From positions 59,993-123,992 of the forward strand of contig JAPEVF010000059.1 of NCBI GenBank assembly GCA_029747585.1: DNA of 64,000 bases, read 5' to 3'. This document shows positions 22,175-33,842 of the stretch, piece after piece. Within the stretch, counting starts at the first letter, position 1. Each line of letters starts with the position of its first letter. Below the pieces are notes generated by a model. The model was given only the letters and a program-made list of their open reading frames with translations, was not told the DNA's origin and made no database searches. The DNA is from Pleurotus djamor. Taxonomy: Eukaryota; Basidiomycota; Agaricomycetes; Agaricales; Pleurotaceae. The translations under genes were made by a program, and so were the position numbers.

Positions 22175-23116
22175 TCACCTNTTNANTTTTGCNCTNCGAT
22201 CCAGTAGAGCTTCAGANAGGCGACCATCTTTGCGTGCTTGCTTNAGCTNANTACTTGTTAGCGANTGAGATAGNAAGACTGTGACGGAATGTACCTCTTT
22301 CTTGTCAGACGTCGAGACGATGCTACGNCCAGCTCCCCATGCTTGGTATATNCGGCTNNNGAGGATGTCAATGGNATGAAGCNGGNCTGAGAGGATAACN
22401 GAGACTTACTTTGACGCAGCCTCGTTTATCTCAGGTGGACCTGAGGGAGCCTCGCGCTTTCTTTCCTCGTCTTTAGCTTCCTTCTTGTATTTATGCTGAA
22501 TTTTGACCCAAAATCGTTCCTTGAACCCAACTTCGTCACTATCACCTCTGAGCTGCAGCGAGCCGCCGGCNACCTCATCGACGGATAAATATTTCTCGTA
22601 GATATTCATGAAGGCCACCATACCATCTGGAAGGATTACGGGCGTCCACTCTTCTTGCGGCCCTCGGGCATCCCTGTCTGCAGACACAAGACCATGCTTG
22701 TCACAAGANATGAATTTTCCNTCTCCNGTNCCAGTACGTATATTGATTGTAGGAGAGCCAGCGACGCGCGTAATGACCCAAACTTGGGCNACATCCGAAG
22801 GNGTTCTGTCCAGAATCTTTANGGGTTCNGAGCTGTCTTCNGTNTTNTCCTTGTCGAGNGACTGTATNGTNATGCGGTTGGTNGTAGAGCTGTAGTTAAT
22901 GGACACTGGNGTCGGATCGGAAGGGTGAATGATAAATGTAGGACCGCGAAGTTCGTTTGGCTCNTCNGGGAACACCCAGGTTTCGGGGTCGACNTCGTCC
23001 TCCCTACGNTTGCTGCGGCTNGACGANCCTTCNTCATCNCCNTCTCTCTTCCTCTTCTTCTTGCTCTTTTCTCCCTTGAATTTGAGCTTGGAGACGCGTT
23101 TCGAGCCGTCCGACAT
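22175..23116 (-). CDS. FRG1: FRG1-like protein
   Basis: Homologue of FSHD region gene 1, a nucleolar/actin-associated protein with a fascin-like beta-trefoil, linked to RNA processing. A basic N-terminus (VSKLKFKGEKSKKKRKR) is followed by the trefoil core with KFISCDKHGLVSADRDARGP, EEWTPVILPDGMVAFMN, YEKYLSVDE and FWVKIQHKYK. Downstream exons read YQAWGAGRSIVSTSDKKE and KQARKDGRL.EALLDR.AK, the family C-terminus. The last 30 residues cross many N bases. A stop at 22175-22177 is plausible, but a further small exon cannot be excluded. Head-to-head with RPL26, 136 bp between starts. Confidence 0.82.
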
Positions 23117-23252
23117 GAGTTGAAGTGATGGGCGCTATTTTGAGCGCGCGACGCGTGACGAGACCCTTTCCAAGTCACGCCGTGACAAGCCTCAACGCCA
23201 AAGAAACTATCAACGCTCGCCGGCCACACCGTCAACATCCTCAAGACTCGCC
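23117..23252. promoter_or_regulatory. Bidirectional promoter FRG1 / RPL26
   Basis: 136 bp between start codons. It contains ACGCGT at 23151-23156 within a CpG-rich stretch and a TGACG next to it. ACGCGT is the MCB core in yeasts; its role here is unknown. Confidence 0.45.
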
Positions 23253-24075
23253 ATGAAATTCAACCCGGGTAAGCNATATCACTTTTATACGCTGCTTGAC
23301 GAATGCTGCAGCTCGCATCCATGAAACNATGTCGTTTGNACGAGGATTTGGGGTGGATGGGTTGCATCAGGCTTGGATGAGGTTGTGATGATCACCAAGC
23401 TAACACGATATTCGACGACAGACGTCTCCTCCTCCCGCCGAAAGGCCCGCAAGGCCCACTTTGCGGCCCCTTCCTCTGTGCGCCGCAAGATTATGTCCTC
23501 TGCNCTCTCCAAGGAGCTACGGGCCAAGTACAACGTACGCTCAATCCCTATGACTTCGCAAACGACCAACTCAAAGTGACATTNGGTATCACCCCTATAG
23601 ACTCGCTCCATTCCTGTCCGCAAAGACGATGAAGTTCGAATTGTCCGGGGGAAGTACCGTGGACGGGAGGGCAAGGTTACCCAAGTCTACCGCAAAAAGT
23701 GGGTGATCCACGTTGACCGNGTTCAACGCGACAAGTCCAATGGTGCATCATCCCCCATTGGNATCCACCCTTCAAATGTNATCATNACCACCATCAAGCT
23801 CGACAAGGATCGGTGAGTAANCCTCCCTGTTATTGAANNTTGCNGCAANNAACTNATTGNGTCAATAGCCGGGAAATTTTGGAGAGAAAAGACCGNAAGG
23901 CCAATGCNGAGAAGCAGGACGTTGAGATGGCTGAGGTACGTCTATCCGTNTGCATATNANCTTCGCCTTNNNCTNAACGATTTCCTTAGTAANTTGATGC
24001 ACCACACCCCATGTCGTTTCGCNTTTACTTATCATGACACATGTAACTATGCATCCATTGATCACTCAGGCCTAA
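23253..24075 (+). CDS. RPL26: 60S ribosomal protein L26 (uL24)
   Basis: Large-subunit ribosomal protein near the polypeptide exit tunnel. Five exons. The first codes only MKFNP plus one base (23253-23268); exon 2 gives [21 protein letters not shown] and [10 protein letters not shown]; exon 3 gives [39 protein letters not shown] (KOW motif) and [17 protein letters not shown]. Exon 4 reads [21 protein letters not shown], and the last exon is only Ala plus stop (24070-24075). Several N bases fall at neutral positions. The very short first exon is typical of fungal ribosomal protein genes. Confidence 0.95.
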
Positions 24076-24191
24076 GCAGCTCCATACACNTTTTTTGTAA
24101 TNGCTCCTNGAGAAGTCGTGCATTACATCTGCNNNTCGAAGATAAACGAAAGNGAAGTGTATAACGGGTATACGGANGGCATTGAGGATCA

Positions 24192-25124
24192 TTAGAAAAT
24201 GACGTCGTCGTCTTTACTACTCAGCAAATCGACCGACGTAACTTCATCGGGAAGCACTGTCTCCTCCTCNACNGGCTCTGAGCCTTGTTCTGCGATTCGT
24301 TTGGCCTCGGCTGCTGCGTGATCTCTCTTCTTCTTCCCTTGGACCTTNTTAAGTCTGNTTCGGGACGGACGANTTCAGTCCAAACATATAACCATAGCTG
24401 AGAGGTGGAATCACCTGAAGAATTCCTCGCGATCCATCTCATCCAGTTCACTCATGATGTACTTGATCGTATTCTCAAGCCGCGGCATGACAACATGTTC
24501 AATAGCATTGACTCGTCGATTAGTGGCACGAATGACTTCATCGAGGATGGTGAATGCAGTTTGCAAGGANGCGAGTTCAACGAGGGTTTCNATGGCTTTA
24601 GCATANGTTTCCTTCGCTTTCAGGACTTGCTGCCCTCCACGACCCAAACCCGTNAGATTGAAATCTATGACGANNTNAGCGNTATGCTGGTGANCCANNG
24701 AANNGACNACGCACCAGANCCNGCNACCCGATCNACCTCAAATCCAGGNAACACAACACCAGAAACGTTTTCTTGCTTTGTCTTCACTCTGAAGGTAGCT
24801 TGTTTTGCCTGTTCTTGGACGAGATATGATATATCTCCTGTAGCGTATGTCACCTCCGCCATCGAGAACGAAGCCAGCTGCATGACACGACCCATCTTCC
24901 GTTTCGCCTGTGCACATTAAGTGTTAATCCATCTGAGTGTATTTAAGGATGTGGATGCATACTTCATCNACCTTCCGAAGGATGGCCCGGAACCGCGTCG
25001 TCAGTGCATCTCGTTTCTTGGCAAGTAATGAGTGTCCAGTTTGAGCGCCTTTCAGCCTCAATTTTGTGTTCGTAAGGGCCATTCGCGTGGCGAAGACATT
25101 CTCGCGAGCACCGCTGCCAGACAT
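24192..25124 (-). CDS. VMA8: V-type ATPase subunit D
   Basis: Central-stalk subunit of the V1 sector of the vacuolar proton pump. The N-terminus [18 protein letters not shown] with [24 protein letters not shown] is the family signature. The next exon reads [31 protein letters not shown] and [14 protein letters not shown]. The third region carries [13 protein letters not shown] and [47 protein letters not shown], then a lysine-rich exon [17 protein letters not shown] and an acidic C-terminus ending DDDVIF. Several codons at about 24660-24740 are masked by N. Stop at 24192-24194. Confidence 0.95.
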
Positions 25125-25263
25125 GGCGAGAGAAGAGAAAGATTGCCCGAGAGCTTCAGAGCGGAAGTGGTGAAGAAAGGGATGTATTATGTAAGGGAAG
25201 GAATCCGTATCTGGTCACCAGTGCTAACATTGGCGCCGCAAGCCTACATTCTACATCTACTGC

Positions 25264-26539
25264 TCATGCTATCGTATACTTTCCGTAGCTTTTCTGTGGA
25301 TCAAATACCTGCGAATCGCTCCGTTAAGCATTCACTGAATATCAATGAGCAACTTGGAAACTCACCTCCCACCGAGAAGCAGGAAAGATATGTTTGTTAC
25401 GTTGGTAGTAGCTTCGTTCGACGACTTTGCCAGCATGGGACTCGTCCTTCTCCTTGGTTGCATCAGCAAGGAGTCGTACATCATCGTGTACGTCGAAGTT
25501 GAAGAGCGGCCCAGATTTCCCTCGGGCTTTGTTAACAATGAAGTCGTAGAATGTGTAATGCTGCAACCATAGCGGATGAGATGTAATCCAAGCGAAGAGG
25601 CAGAAACTTACATGAGGAATGATGAGGTCCTCCTATTGAGAAAGAGCACCATAAGACCGAGTAGCACCACGGAGCGTGAAGGTTACATACCTTGACGTAT
25701 ATAAGATTGTCTGCGCTGACACCTCTGAGCTCGGGGAATTGTTGCCGACACTTCTCCAAGAATGTGGAAATTGTATCCCCTTTCTTGCACTAAAAAGCTC
25801 ATTGTGAGGGACGTGTACGAAGGGACACAGTAATCAACAAACCATCACGCTCTTTCGATGACCGCTACCATCCCAGTAGGAGTACGTGATCTCAATGTCT
25901 TCGGCTTTGGTCTCTTCTTGGATTCGTAGCCATTCTTGCCTAAGTCGTTCACGTTCTTTGCGCTCGGCCTCTTCGCGCTCACGGTCAGGGAGGAAAGACG
26001 TATCTACGTCTGGATTCTTGCGAAATTTGCCTTTCTTGGAAGCCCGGGAGTCGTCTTCAACCTCTTCGACCACCTTGTCAGCGTCAGGCTGTTCCTCATC
26101 GTCCATCGCGAAGGAAAGAGTCGACTTGGCTGTCTTCTTCCTTTTCTTCACTTTTCTTGTTTCATCTCTAAACAAATTCTCCACGTCCCATTAGCCACCT
26201 GTCCAAACCAGTTGAGATACACGGACAGGAAATCATTTCCCTCTCGTGATGAAGTGTCACTTACTTGAGGTCGTTGGTTCGCGCGGCTTCTCGTGCCTTA
26301 GCTTCTTCAATTTCTCGTCTCCTCTGCTGGAAGTCTTCGAGCTTAACGAGACCGACGGTCTGGTGCTTGAGACTGTCTTCCATAGAGTCATTTTGGCCGA
26401 CGAAGCGGTTTGCTGATGGCCGTGCTTTTTCAGTCTCATTTATGAGGCTTTGCTTTTGACGTTCGTATTCTTGTCGAGATTTGTCGCGTTCCTTAGCCAG
26501 TGCATCTTCTCTGCGACCTTCTGCGGGATTGGTAGCCAT
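25264..26539 (-). CDS. XAP5/FAM50 family nuclear protein
   Basis: Homologue of FAM50A (XAP5), a conserved nuclear protein associated with the spliceosome C complex. The start [12 protein letters not shown] at 26539 is preferred to an in-frame ATG 75 bases upstream because the family begins with a short charged helix. Motifs: [19 protein letters not shown], a Lys-rich KKRKK block, [34 protein letters not shown], then [79 protein letters not shown]. The last exon adds [14 protein letters not shown]. This is almost the full XAP5 consensus, so identity is secure. Confidence 0.95.
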
Positions 26540-26644
26540 TATGATTGTGGCAGGATGAGAATGCGGAGACCAACAGGCGTCTAAGGATTTCTTCTCAATA
26601 GGCGCTGGCTTCAACGTTTTGCACCGAACTCCAACTCACCCGCC
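26540..26644. promoter_or_regulatory. Bidirectional promoter FAM50 / mitochondrial uS13
   Basis: 105 bp between outward-facing start codons, with no TATA box. Confidence 0.45.
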
Positions 26645-27213
26645 ATGGTGCACATTCTTGGTGTCAACCTCCCCGACAGCCACTTGACTCGGGTATTTTT
26701 CTTTCTTCCTGATCTATCCCCGCGATCCCTAACATTTCTGGCTTTTAGTTCGCTCTGACCAATTTCTATGGCATTGGCCATCAAACCTCGCACCGGCTTT
26801 GCGCCCGACTCCAAATTCACGACCGTTGCAAGGTCAAGGACCTGTCGCCCTTCCAAGTAACAAGTTTGGCTTCATTCCTGTCATCCCCCGCGACTTCTCC
26901 GCCTATACCTCGTTACCCTCTCGCAACCCGATGTCGCAGACCACGTCCCTGGTCGGAATCAATGCAACCAATCCAAGAAATGTATGAAGCCAGAGTGGCG
27001 GCGAAGAAGGGGAAGGCTAAGGTCACTGACCCCCTTCTCAACGTCAAGATAGAGTCCGAACTACGCCGGGAGGTCAGGGAGAACATAGCTCACCAGAGAA
27101 TGATTGGTAGCTACGTCGGAAAGAGGCACGCGATGCATCTACCAGTTAGAGGCCAGAACACTCAAAATAACGCGAAGACGGCGAAGAAGCTCAATCGTCT
27201 CGAGAGATACTAG
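26645..27213 (+). CDS. Mitochondrial ribosomal protein S13 (uS13m)
   Basis: Small-subunit mitoribosomal protein equivalent to yeast Sws2. Two exons (26645-26692, 26749-27213) give 170 aa. Exon 1 encodes [16 protein letters not shown]; the intron falls before [20 protein letters not shown], the helix-turn-helix typical of S13. The C-terminal tRNA/rRNA-contact motif is [20 protein letters not shown] followed by [19 protein letters not shown] Pro/Ser-rich insert of about 40 residues separates the two halves. Mitochondrial import is inferred from the family; no strong presequence is visible, as in other uS13m proteins. Convergent with BET3. Confidence 0.93.
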
Positions 27214-27280
27214 ACAACTATCGCGTCTCTCACCATCTACCTTACGCTACGTACAATTTTGTGGGCCGTCTAGCAATTTG

Positions 27281-28051
27281 TTAGTCTTCACCTGCCGGAA
27301 CCTCCTCCTCCAAGTACTTGATGAGTTTCACTCTTATCTCCGTCGTCTCGTCTCCTCGTAGTACGTCAGAGATGAACTCGGCTTGCACTTGCATTTGCAC
27401 CTTGATTTCGAAGTCATGTCAAGTCCAACTCTTCGAAGAGATGTCACAAACCATTTCGAGAGCACCTCGCAGCACACCGCACAAGACGTTGCTGAACCAC
27501 AACCCTGCCTCCAGAGCCTCCTCTGGTAGTTCCACGAACTCTGCCAATGGGTTCTCTTCTAGGGTGAGGGTGAACGAATGTCCAGATGTCATTGCAGCAC
27601 TGCTAGCTGGTCTCCCAGATGCTGGCGCGGCCGGGGCAGAATGTACTATTGACGGTGTAATATTCAGGAATGATTTGAAGCCAACCTACTTAAGTTGAGG
27701 TCGATCAGAGTCGGCCAAGGGGTATGAACTCACTTTCGACACGACTTCCCCGACTTCTCTGAAGTCCGAGCATCGACCAAGGTTGCTCTTGGCCAAGAAA
27801 TCTTCAATAAGCCGAGTGCCTATGTTGTAACCCATCTTCTCAAGCTGTTTGTTGACTTCGGCGTAATCTTCGTAATCTTGGATGAGTTGGACGACGAGAG
27901 CACCATAGGTCAGGGCGAACAGCTCTGCATTCTAGGTTCTGTGCAGGTCAGCAATGGACGTGATGAGCATAGGCGCACTCACGATCTTCTCTGTGCGACC
28001 TCTCCATAGGTCTTCGCCGATGGCTTTGTATTGCCTGCTCGCGGTTGCCAT
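27281..28051 (-). CDS. BET3: TRAPP complex subunit BET3 (TRAPPC3)
   Basis: Core subunit of the TRAPP tethering complexes that activate Ypt1/Rab1 in ER-to-Golgi transport. The first exon (27983-28051) codes [19 protein letters not shown]; then [52 protein letters not shown] (the cysteine palmitoylated in mammals and yeast), [34 protein letters not shown] and [15 protein letters not shown]. The C-terminus is [20 protein letters not shown] short Ala/Pro/Ser-rich insert (about 15 residues) follows the SIV segment. The gene is head-to-head with BUD23, only 97 bp between starts. Confidence 0.95.
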
Positions 28052-28148
28052 ATTGAAGTCACCGATTGTCTGTCACGGTTAGGTTGTGACCGACGCCCTC
28101 GTATAGAGCAGTCACGTTCTGATCACTTCAATAAATTTCACTCTCGCC
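28052..28148. promoter_or_regulatory. Bidirectional promoter BET3 / BUD23
   Basis: 97 bp between start codons; it must hold both 5' UTRs and promoters. Confidence 0.45.
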
Positions 28149-29267
28149 ATGTCGCGACCAGAACTCCAAGCCCCTCCTGAAATCGTATGTCTGCCAGTTG
28201 TATGCAAGTGAGAGCAGATGTCAACCACACTTGACGCTAGTACTATGGGGACTCAGAAGCAAAAAAGTACACCCAAAAGTGAGGAGAAGTAAATCTGGAC
28301 ATTATTCAGAGACTCATGGTGTTGTTCTGCTAGTACTCGTAATCAGCAAATACAAGCCGATATGACTTACCGAGCCCTTGAACTATTAAATCTACCGCCA
28401 GATGAACCTGCTTTCCTGCTGGATATCGGATGTGGCTCCGGCCTCTCTGGTGAAATCCTTACAGAGGAAGGATACATCTGGGCTGGCGTCGATATCGCGC
28501 CGAGCATGTTAGGTANGAGGATCATACTCTTTTATTACCTTGTCTTACCATNTCGGAGAGGTGGCTCTCGAGCGTGAAGTCGAGGGCGACCTGTTTCTCC
28601 AGGACATCGGTCAAGGTTTTGGCTTCCGTCCAGGGAGCTTCGATGGTGCCATCAGGTCAGAAAAATATCCACTTTTTGGCGAAACGACTTCATCTCACTT
28701 CGCTTCCAGCATATCTGTCCTTCAATGGCTGTTAAACGCAGAAACGTCCCATCCAACATCATCACCACCCCATCGTTTAAATCGTTTCTTCGTCACCCTT
28801 CACTCCGCCCTCCGAAATCCTTCACGCGCAGTCTTCCAATTTTACCCCTCTTCTGACGATCAAATACAATTGATCACTCAATGCGCACTCAAAGCNGGCT
28901 TTGGAGGAGGTGTTGTCGTCGACTACCCAAATTCCCACAAAGCGAAGAAAGTTTTTCTCTGTCTATATGTTGGCGGAGGTGGTGGTCAGCAGCAGATACC
29001 TAAGGGTCTTGATGGCGAAGTCGAAGAAGAAGCGAGGGCGCGTTTCGAGACCAGGAGAGAGCGCGTGCGAGGCAAGGACAAAAACGGCAAAAGAAAGCAT
29101 GTCAAAGACCGAGACTGGATCCTGAAGAAAAAAGAGGTAAGTACTGCTTTCAATCGTCCGCAGTATTCAGTGTTTAGATATTCCTGTAGTTGTACCGGAA
29201 GCGTGGTAAAGAGAGCGTTCCGAACGACTCAAAATTTACTGGTCGGAAGAGACGAGCAGTGTTCTAA
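28149..29267 (+). CDS. BUD23: 18S rRNA (guanine-N7)-methyltransferase BUD23
   Basis: SAM-dependent methyltransferase that, with Trm112, makes m7G in 18S rRNA during 40S maturation (human BUD23/WBSCR22). Exon 1 MSRPELQAPPEI; exon 2 YYGDSEAKKYTQ; then IQADMTYRALELLNLP. SAM motif I is FLLDIGCGSGLSGEIL; acidic motif II DIAPSML; motif IV SFDGAISISVLQWLLNAE; then FQFYPSSDDQIQL and GFGGGVVVDYPNSHKAKKVF. The basic C-terminal region RKHVKDRDWILKKKE joins LYRKRGKESVPNDSKFTGRK, the conserved family end. Two N bases fall in or near introns. Stop at 29265-29267. Convergent with UFD1. Confidence 0.95.
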
Positions 29268-29381
29268 TCTGTTGTACATATNGTATTGTATCTTATTTTT
29301 GCCTCTTCGTTGTTGGCACCGTCGTCGTATATGATCTATAATGTAGGTACTGGGATACTGTACAAGGCGTCGGGATAGTTC

Positions 29382-31075
29382 TCAATCACTATCAATNATG
29401 ATGACATCGTCATCGTCGACTCCCCAGTCATGATCAGGGGAAGGGCTCCTGGCTTTCTTCTGACGTGAAGGAGNNNCCCGAGCATTAGAAGCCGAGGATC
29501 GTGAGCCAAGGGATTGGCCAGAGGACCCCCACGCATAGGTGCTGGCCGATTTATCTTGCTCTTTCCCCTTCCCTTTGTCTTTGTTTGAAGTACTAGGGCC
29601 TCGGCTATTCAGAGTATTACCTGAGCCTTGGAACGGAGCAGGCTGCGGCAAGTATTATAGATGACCATTCAATGTGAAAGAAGCGACAATACCGACCTGG
29701 GAAGATGCANCTGCTGGCGTGCCTTCTGGGCGAGGCGGAGGGGTATATTGAGTGACATTAAAGCCGAAGAAGAGTTGACCGAAAGGTAGATTCAGTGCAG
29801 CGGGGACTTTGATATCATTGTCATAGGTAGCATTTGAAACGATGTGATGCTGACTGGAGAAAAATAGAGTTGTTCAAGNGGCTCGAGGTATCGGAGGTGA
29901 AGNGAAAGGCTCACTCTGTTCGGATGATCTTGCTTCCCTCAGCAACTGCCTCGATTTTTCGATGACTAATGCCTTTGCCCTTTGTCCGTCGCCCACCAAG
30001 GGTTTCGCCGCGCCCTTTGAAGCTCTCCCATTGATCGCCGTCTTTACTCAAGGCGGCGGGTCCAGTCGTCGCTCCTGCAAAGCCACCACTCAAAGCCGAA
30101 CCAGGTCTAGACGAACCAGGAGACGCTGAATTAAGATCGATCTTGAGCTTTGAAGCCATNGTGGCTGGGGGTGGTGTCTTCGGTCGCTCAGGTTCTACGT
30201 AACCAACAGGAGCTGCGAAGTCGACTTCGAGATCTGTATCGAGGACGCTGATCCCTTCGCCACCGGGGTGTGTTTCCATCACCAGCAAGCCAAACACAAT
30301 TGAATTATAAGAAATTTCAATGATGTCGCCTTGGGTCAAGGCCGTGAAATTGCGTAAAGCTTGTTCAAGTCTAGGAAAGTTTCATTGAGATTCGACTTCC
30401 TTCTGAGCACTGGCTACAGCACTCACACAGCTTTGGGATCCGAGATCTCCAGAAAGTGNACCGACTGTGCTTGTAGCTTGACGAGCTTGCCTTTGCGTAG
30501 CTCAGTTCCTGTGATTCGAAGAGGATCGCCTTCATTAAGTCGCAGAGTTTTCATCATCCAATATGGGAGATGAACGACCCCCTCTTCAGCAATGAACTCG
30601 AGGACACCTGCATGGGTTGACGCAGCTGAGTTGGCTGGATTGCGCAATTCAAACATCCATGGACCTTCAATCTCGAGATTGGACAGATGCGCAAGAGCAG
30701 AAGGGGGCATTATGACTAAGNAATGGTCACTGTTGAGTCGATCGTAAAAACGGGACGAAAATACTACAGACTTTTGCCACCATACGAAACGTTGTCGCGT
30801 TGTTTGCCAGGCAGCATGGCTACGCTGTAGGCTTTGAGGTATTCATCAAAGGCCCTTGGAGATTGTCGGCCTACGCGAGGAAAGCCGCCTCCAAATCCTC
30901 TAGATAGTAGATTAGCTCAAGGATTGAGATGGTGGCACAGGATGTGGAATGNGCGCACTGAGCAAGGTTAGCCAGGAGGCCACCTGGGCCATCTTGATGA
31001 CCAAACTATAGGAGAAATCAGATATTTCTCATCCCTTGGAAGGTAGATGTAAGATATGGTGCGCACGAAATCCAT
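29382..31075 (-). CDS. UFD1: Ubiquitin fusion degradation protein 1 (UFD1)
   Basis: Cdc48/p97 cofactor that, with Npl4, recognises ubiquitinated substrates in ERAD. The start lies in a mini-exon coding only MDF (31067-31075). A GT-AG intron leads to FGHQDGPGGLLANLAQ and, after another intron, GFGGGFPRVGRQSPRAFDEY, LKAYSVAMLPGKQRDNVSYG. These joins are in phase and give the family N-terminus. Then IMPPSALAHLSNLEIEGPWM, HLPYWMMKTLRLNEGDPLRI, LRNFTALTQGDIIEISYNS, GISVLDTDLEVDFAAPVGYV. The C-terminal third is disordered, with the Cdc48-binding-type segment and an acidic tail DHDWGVDDDDV. Stop at 29382-29384. Confidence 0.95.
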
Positions 31076-31184
31076 TTCACCNNGAGCGATGCGTTGTGGT
31101 GGAGGTGAAGAGACAAGTACGCGAGTCCAGGGGTTACGCAATCCCNTTGAATCAATCAATTAAGCGCGCATCTCCTCTTCCACC
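31076..31184. promoter_or_regulatory. Bidirectional promoter UFD1 / GAA1
   Basis: 109 bp between outward-facing start codons. Confidence 0.45.
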
Positions 31185-33576
31185 ATGCAACGGCTCCAGA
31201 GGCTCTTCCGCAGAACTGGCGACCCCAATGTCAGCAGGATACGCAGACGACAGGCTCTTATTCGCTCAATCTCGAGCAGGCTATTCATAATAAGGTTCGC
31301 CTCTTGCTCGTCTTCGCCGACCACAACACTCAACTAGGAGACTCATTACAGGGTAGCGCTTTTCGTCTGTGGGTATGCTTGGATGCTGGCCATTCCATAC
31401 CCCGAACTTGCGCGATGGACTTATATAGATGAGAATGCACTCCAACCAGGGCAGGTGAGCCTGCTTCGGAAAGCTACTGAGCAGAGCTGACAACCACGTC
31501 AGGTCAATTGTCGCTTCGACTGGGGCAATGTGAACCGGGCAGACCGATACCTTGCAGAACTAGAGTCTCTACGGGACAAGAATGCGACCAGCGATGAGTA
31601 AGGGTATCCCATATTCCATCTAAATCCTCAGGCTTAACGGCTCCCCAGGCGCGCGTCATACTTGGTCACTGAATTCTTGCGGTTGGGCATACCCGCTTCG
31701 TCACAGAATTTCGAATACGACGCGTCCATCGCAGTGCGTCCGCCTTTTATACCATGTCAATTACCGAAATGACACCCCCAAGTCGGTGAAAGGTTCAAAC
31801 GCGTATGCGGTCCTCTCCTCCCCGCGCGCGGCTGGGAATGAAGCAATCGTGATCAGCGCGTCGTGGCAGAGTCGGAGTGGGGAGAACAATTTGAATTTAC
31901 GTGGTGTTGCGACTGTTCTAGCATTGGCTGAATTTCTCAAGAGTACAATTCGTCCACTTTTATTGCATTGCACAGTTCTGACTATTTCCCTAGAAAATGC
32001 ATTCTGGGCAAAGGACCTTGTCTTTGTTATCAGTGACGGTTACCTTGAAGGGATGCATGCCTGGCTTAGCGCATATCATAGTGTCGGCCAATCAAGTGAG
32101 ATATTTCGCGAATTTGGCGACCAGTTAATTGAGTTACCCAGATTTGCAGGCGGATGCGCTTACCCTTTCTTCGGGGGTTATATGGACAGCTATGAATGTC
32201 GATTACCCAGGCCACTCGTTTTCCCATTTGGGCATCTTCCATGGTACGAGTCAATTTCCCATTCAAGCCATTTTGCTGAGTATTATCAGAGGGTGTCAAC
32301 GGCAGACTTGTAAACCAGGATCTTGTCAATTCATTCCAGAGGATAGCTCGTCAACACGGCGTCCCAGTAACCCTATATGACCACTTGGACTGGCGCGAGA
32401 ACCCAGCCTTACGAACGGAGCTCGACTCTATTCCTGCTTGGGTTCCTTCATCGATACGCAACCACCCGGATGTCCAAACTTACGCCATTCAAGCCAAAAA
32501 TATCCTTAGGCACACTGGCTATCAAGCCCGGGGTATGCCTAGTGGTGTACATGGTCTCTTTCATCAGTATGGTCTTCTCCACGTAATGGCGAAGGGTTAC
32601 TGATCCCCCGAGAACAGATTTCGCATCGATGCGTTTACCCTTTTCGCTCTTCCTGCTTCTGGTCCCCACGGGTTCCATGCCATCGGCCGGTACAATCTCC
32701 CCTTCTCCTTCTGTATGATACACAACTCTGACTTATCGCCATTAGAATCATGGAGTCCACTCTACGAACGATGAATAATCTCCTTGAGCGCCTCCATGCG
32801 TCCTTTTTCTTCTACATATTGGTCGGGCCTTATCGTTTCCTGAAAATCGGGAGTTTTCTGCCTAGTTGTGTGCTTATCAGCATTGCGATGATGTTCACCG
32901 GACTTGAAGCTTGGTCGAATGCTGGATGGACCCGCGATAGCTTATCTGCTCAGGAAGAAAAGCCAAATGATAAGACATCCCTCCATGGTTGGGTGAAAAG
33001 ACGACGATCCGTCTTACCTGTGTTAGGTATCATGGCGTATACTCACGTTGCTGGCGCGGCGCTGTTCTTCCTTGTGACAAGAACTTGGGTATTACAGAGT
33101 CCGATGGTACGCTCCCCTTATCGTAGGCCGAATCATCTTCTCATCATTGCACAACTCCTAGCTTTTGGCGGCACNTTTTTGTCTTATTTTCGGCCGTGCC
33201 CTATGGTACCCTATTGCTTCCTTCTTCCCCAACCAATGCGGCGCCACTATCTTTACTGCTCAAGGCGTTTTCTCTATGCTTCGCTTCCACTGTGATTTCT
33301 GCGACTTCCGTCCAAAACTTTTCCCTCGCGGCAACCATGGCCGTACTTCTGGGACTACCCATGACGATGGCTCCATCGATTAAAGAATTGTTCCCTAAAG
33401 TAGCTGTAACTTTGGCTTATTCTTTATTGGGGTTAGGTTGGTTGATCGCTGCGCCTGCTGAGATCCACAATGCAGTTTGGAATTGGGAGATTTTGGGCGT
33501 CTGGATAGCACCTTTCATCTGCCTAGTATATGTGCCGTTGATTCTACAAAGTAGTATAGTCTCCGTATTGACTTGA
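31185..33576 (+). CDS. GAA1: GPI transamidase component GAA1
   Basis: Multipass ER membrane subunit of the GPI transamidase, which attaches GPI anchors to proteins. It begins MQRLQRLFRRTGDPNVSRIR, a basic cytosolic start. The luminal M28-peptidase-like domain contains QVNCRFDWGNVNRADRYL, GIPASSQNFEYDASI, SNAYAVLSSPRAAGNEAIVI, GVATVLALAEFLK, ENAFWAKDLVFVISDGYLEG, and MNVDYPGHSFSHLGIFH. Then FALPASGPHGFHAIGRIMES and LRTMNNLLERLHASFFFYIL, a hallmark of Gaa1, lead into several hydrophobic segments to the end (SVQNFSLAATMAVLLGLPM; LAYSLLGLGWLIAA). About ten exons. One N at 33175 does not affect the assignment. Stop at 33574-33576. Confidence 0.93.
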
Positions 33577-33842
33577 GTTCTACATTATTTACATAGAAGT
33601 CCATCTATCTGCTACTACATCCAAGAAAATCGCGGTACAGTTCAATTGAATATACATCAAGTTCGGCATCGTGTAAGAATAAGCTACACCCCTAGATCAT
33701 GATAGTTATAAAAGAGTAGTGTCTCTTCTCCAACCCGACAAAAAATGAAGCAAGGTCCCAAGCAAAAACCCAGTGAAACTAAAAACACATAAACTCTCAT
33801 CAAAAGAAAAAAAAATCAGAGACTTCCAGCGAAAGGAAGAAC

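Noticed and set aside
26540..26614. Upstream in-frame start for FAM50 at 26614
   Set aside because: It would leave only 30 bp to the uS13m start and adds residues not typical of the family; kept only as an alternative.
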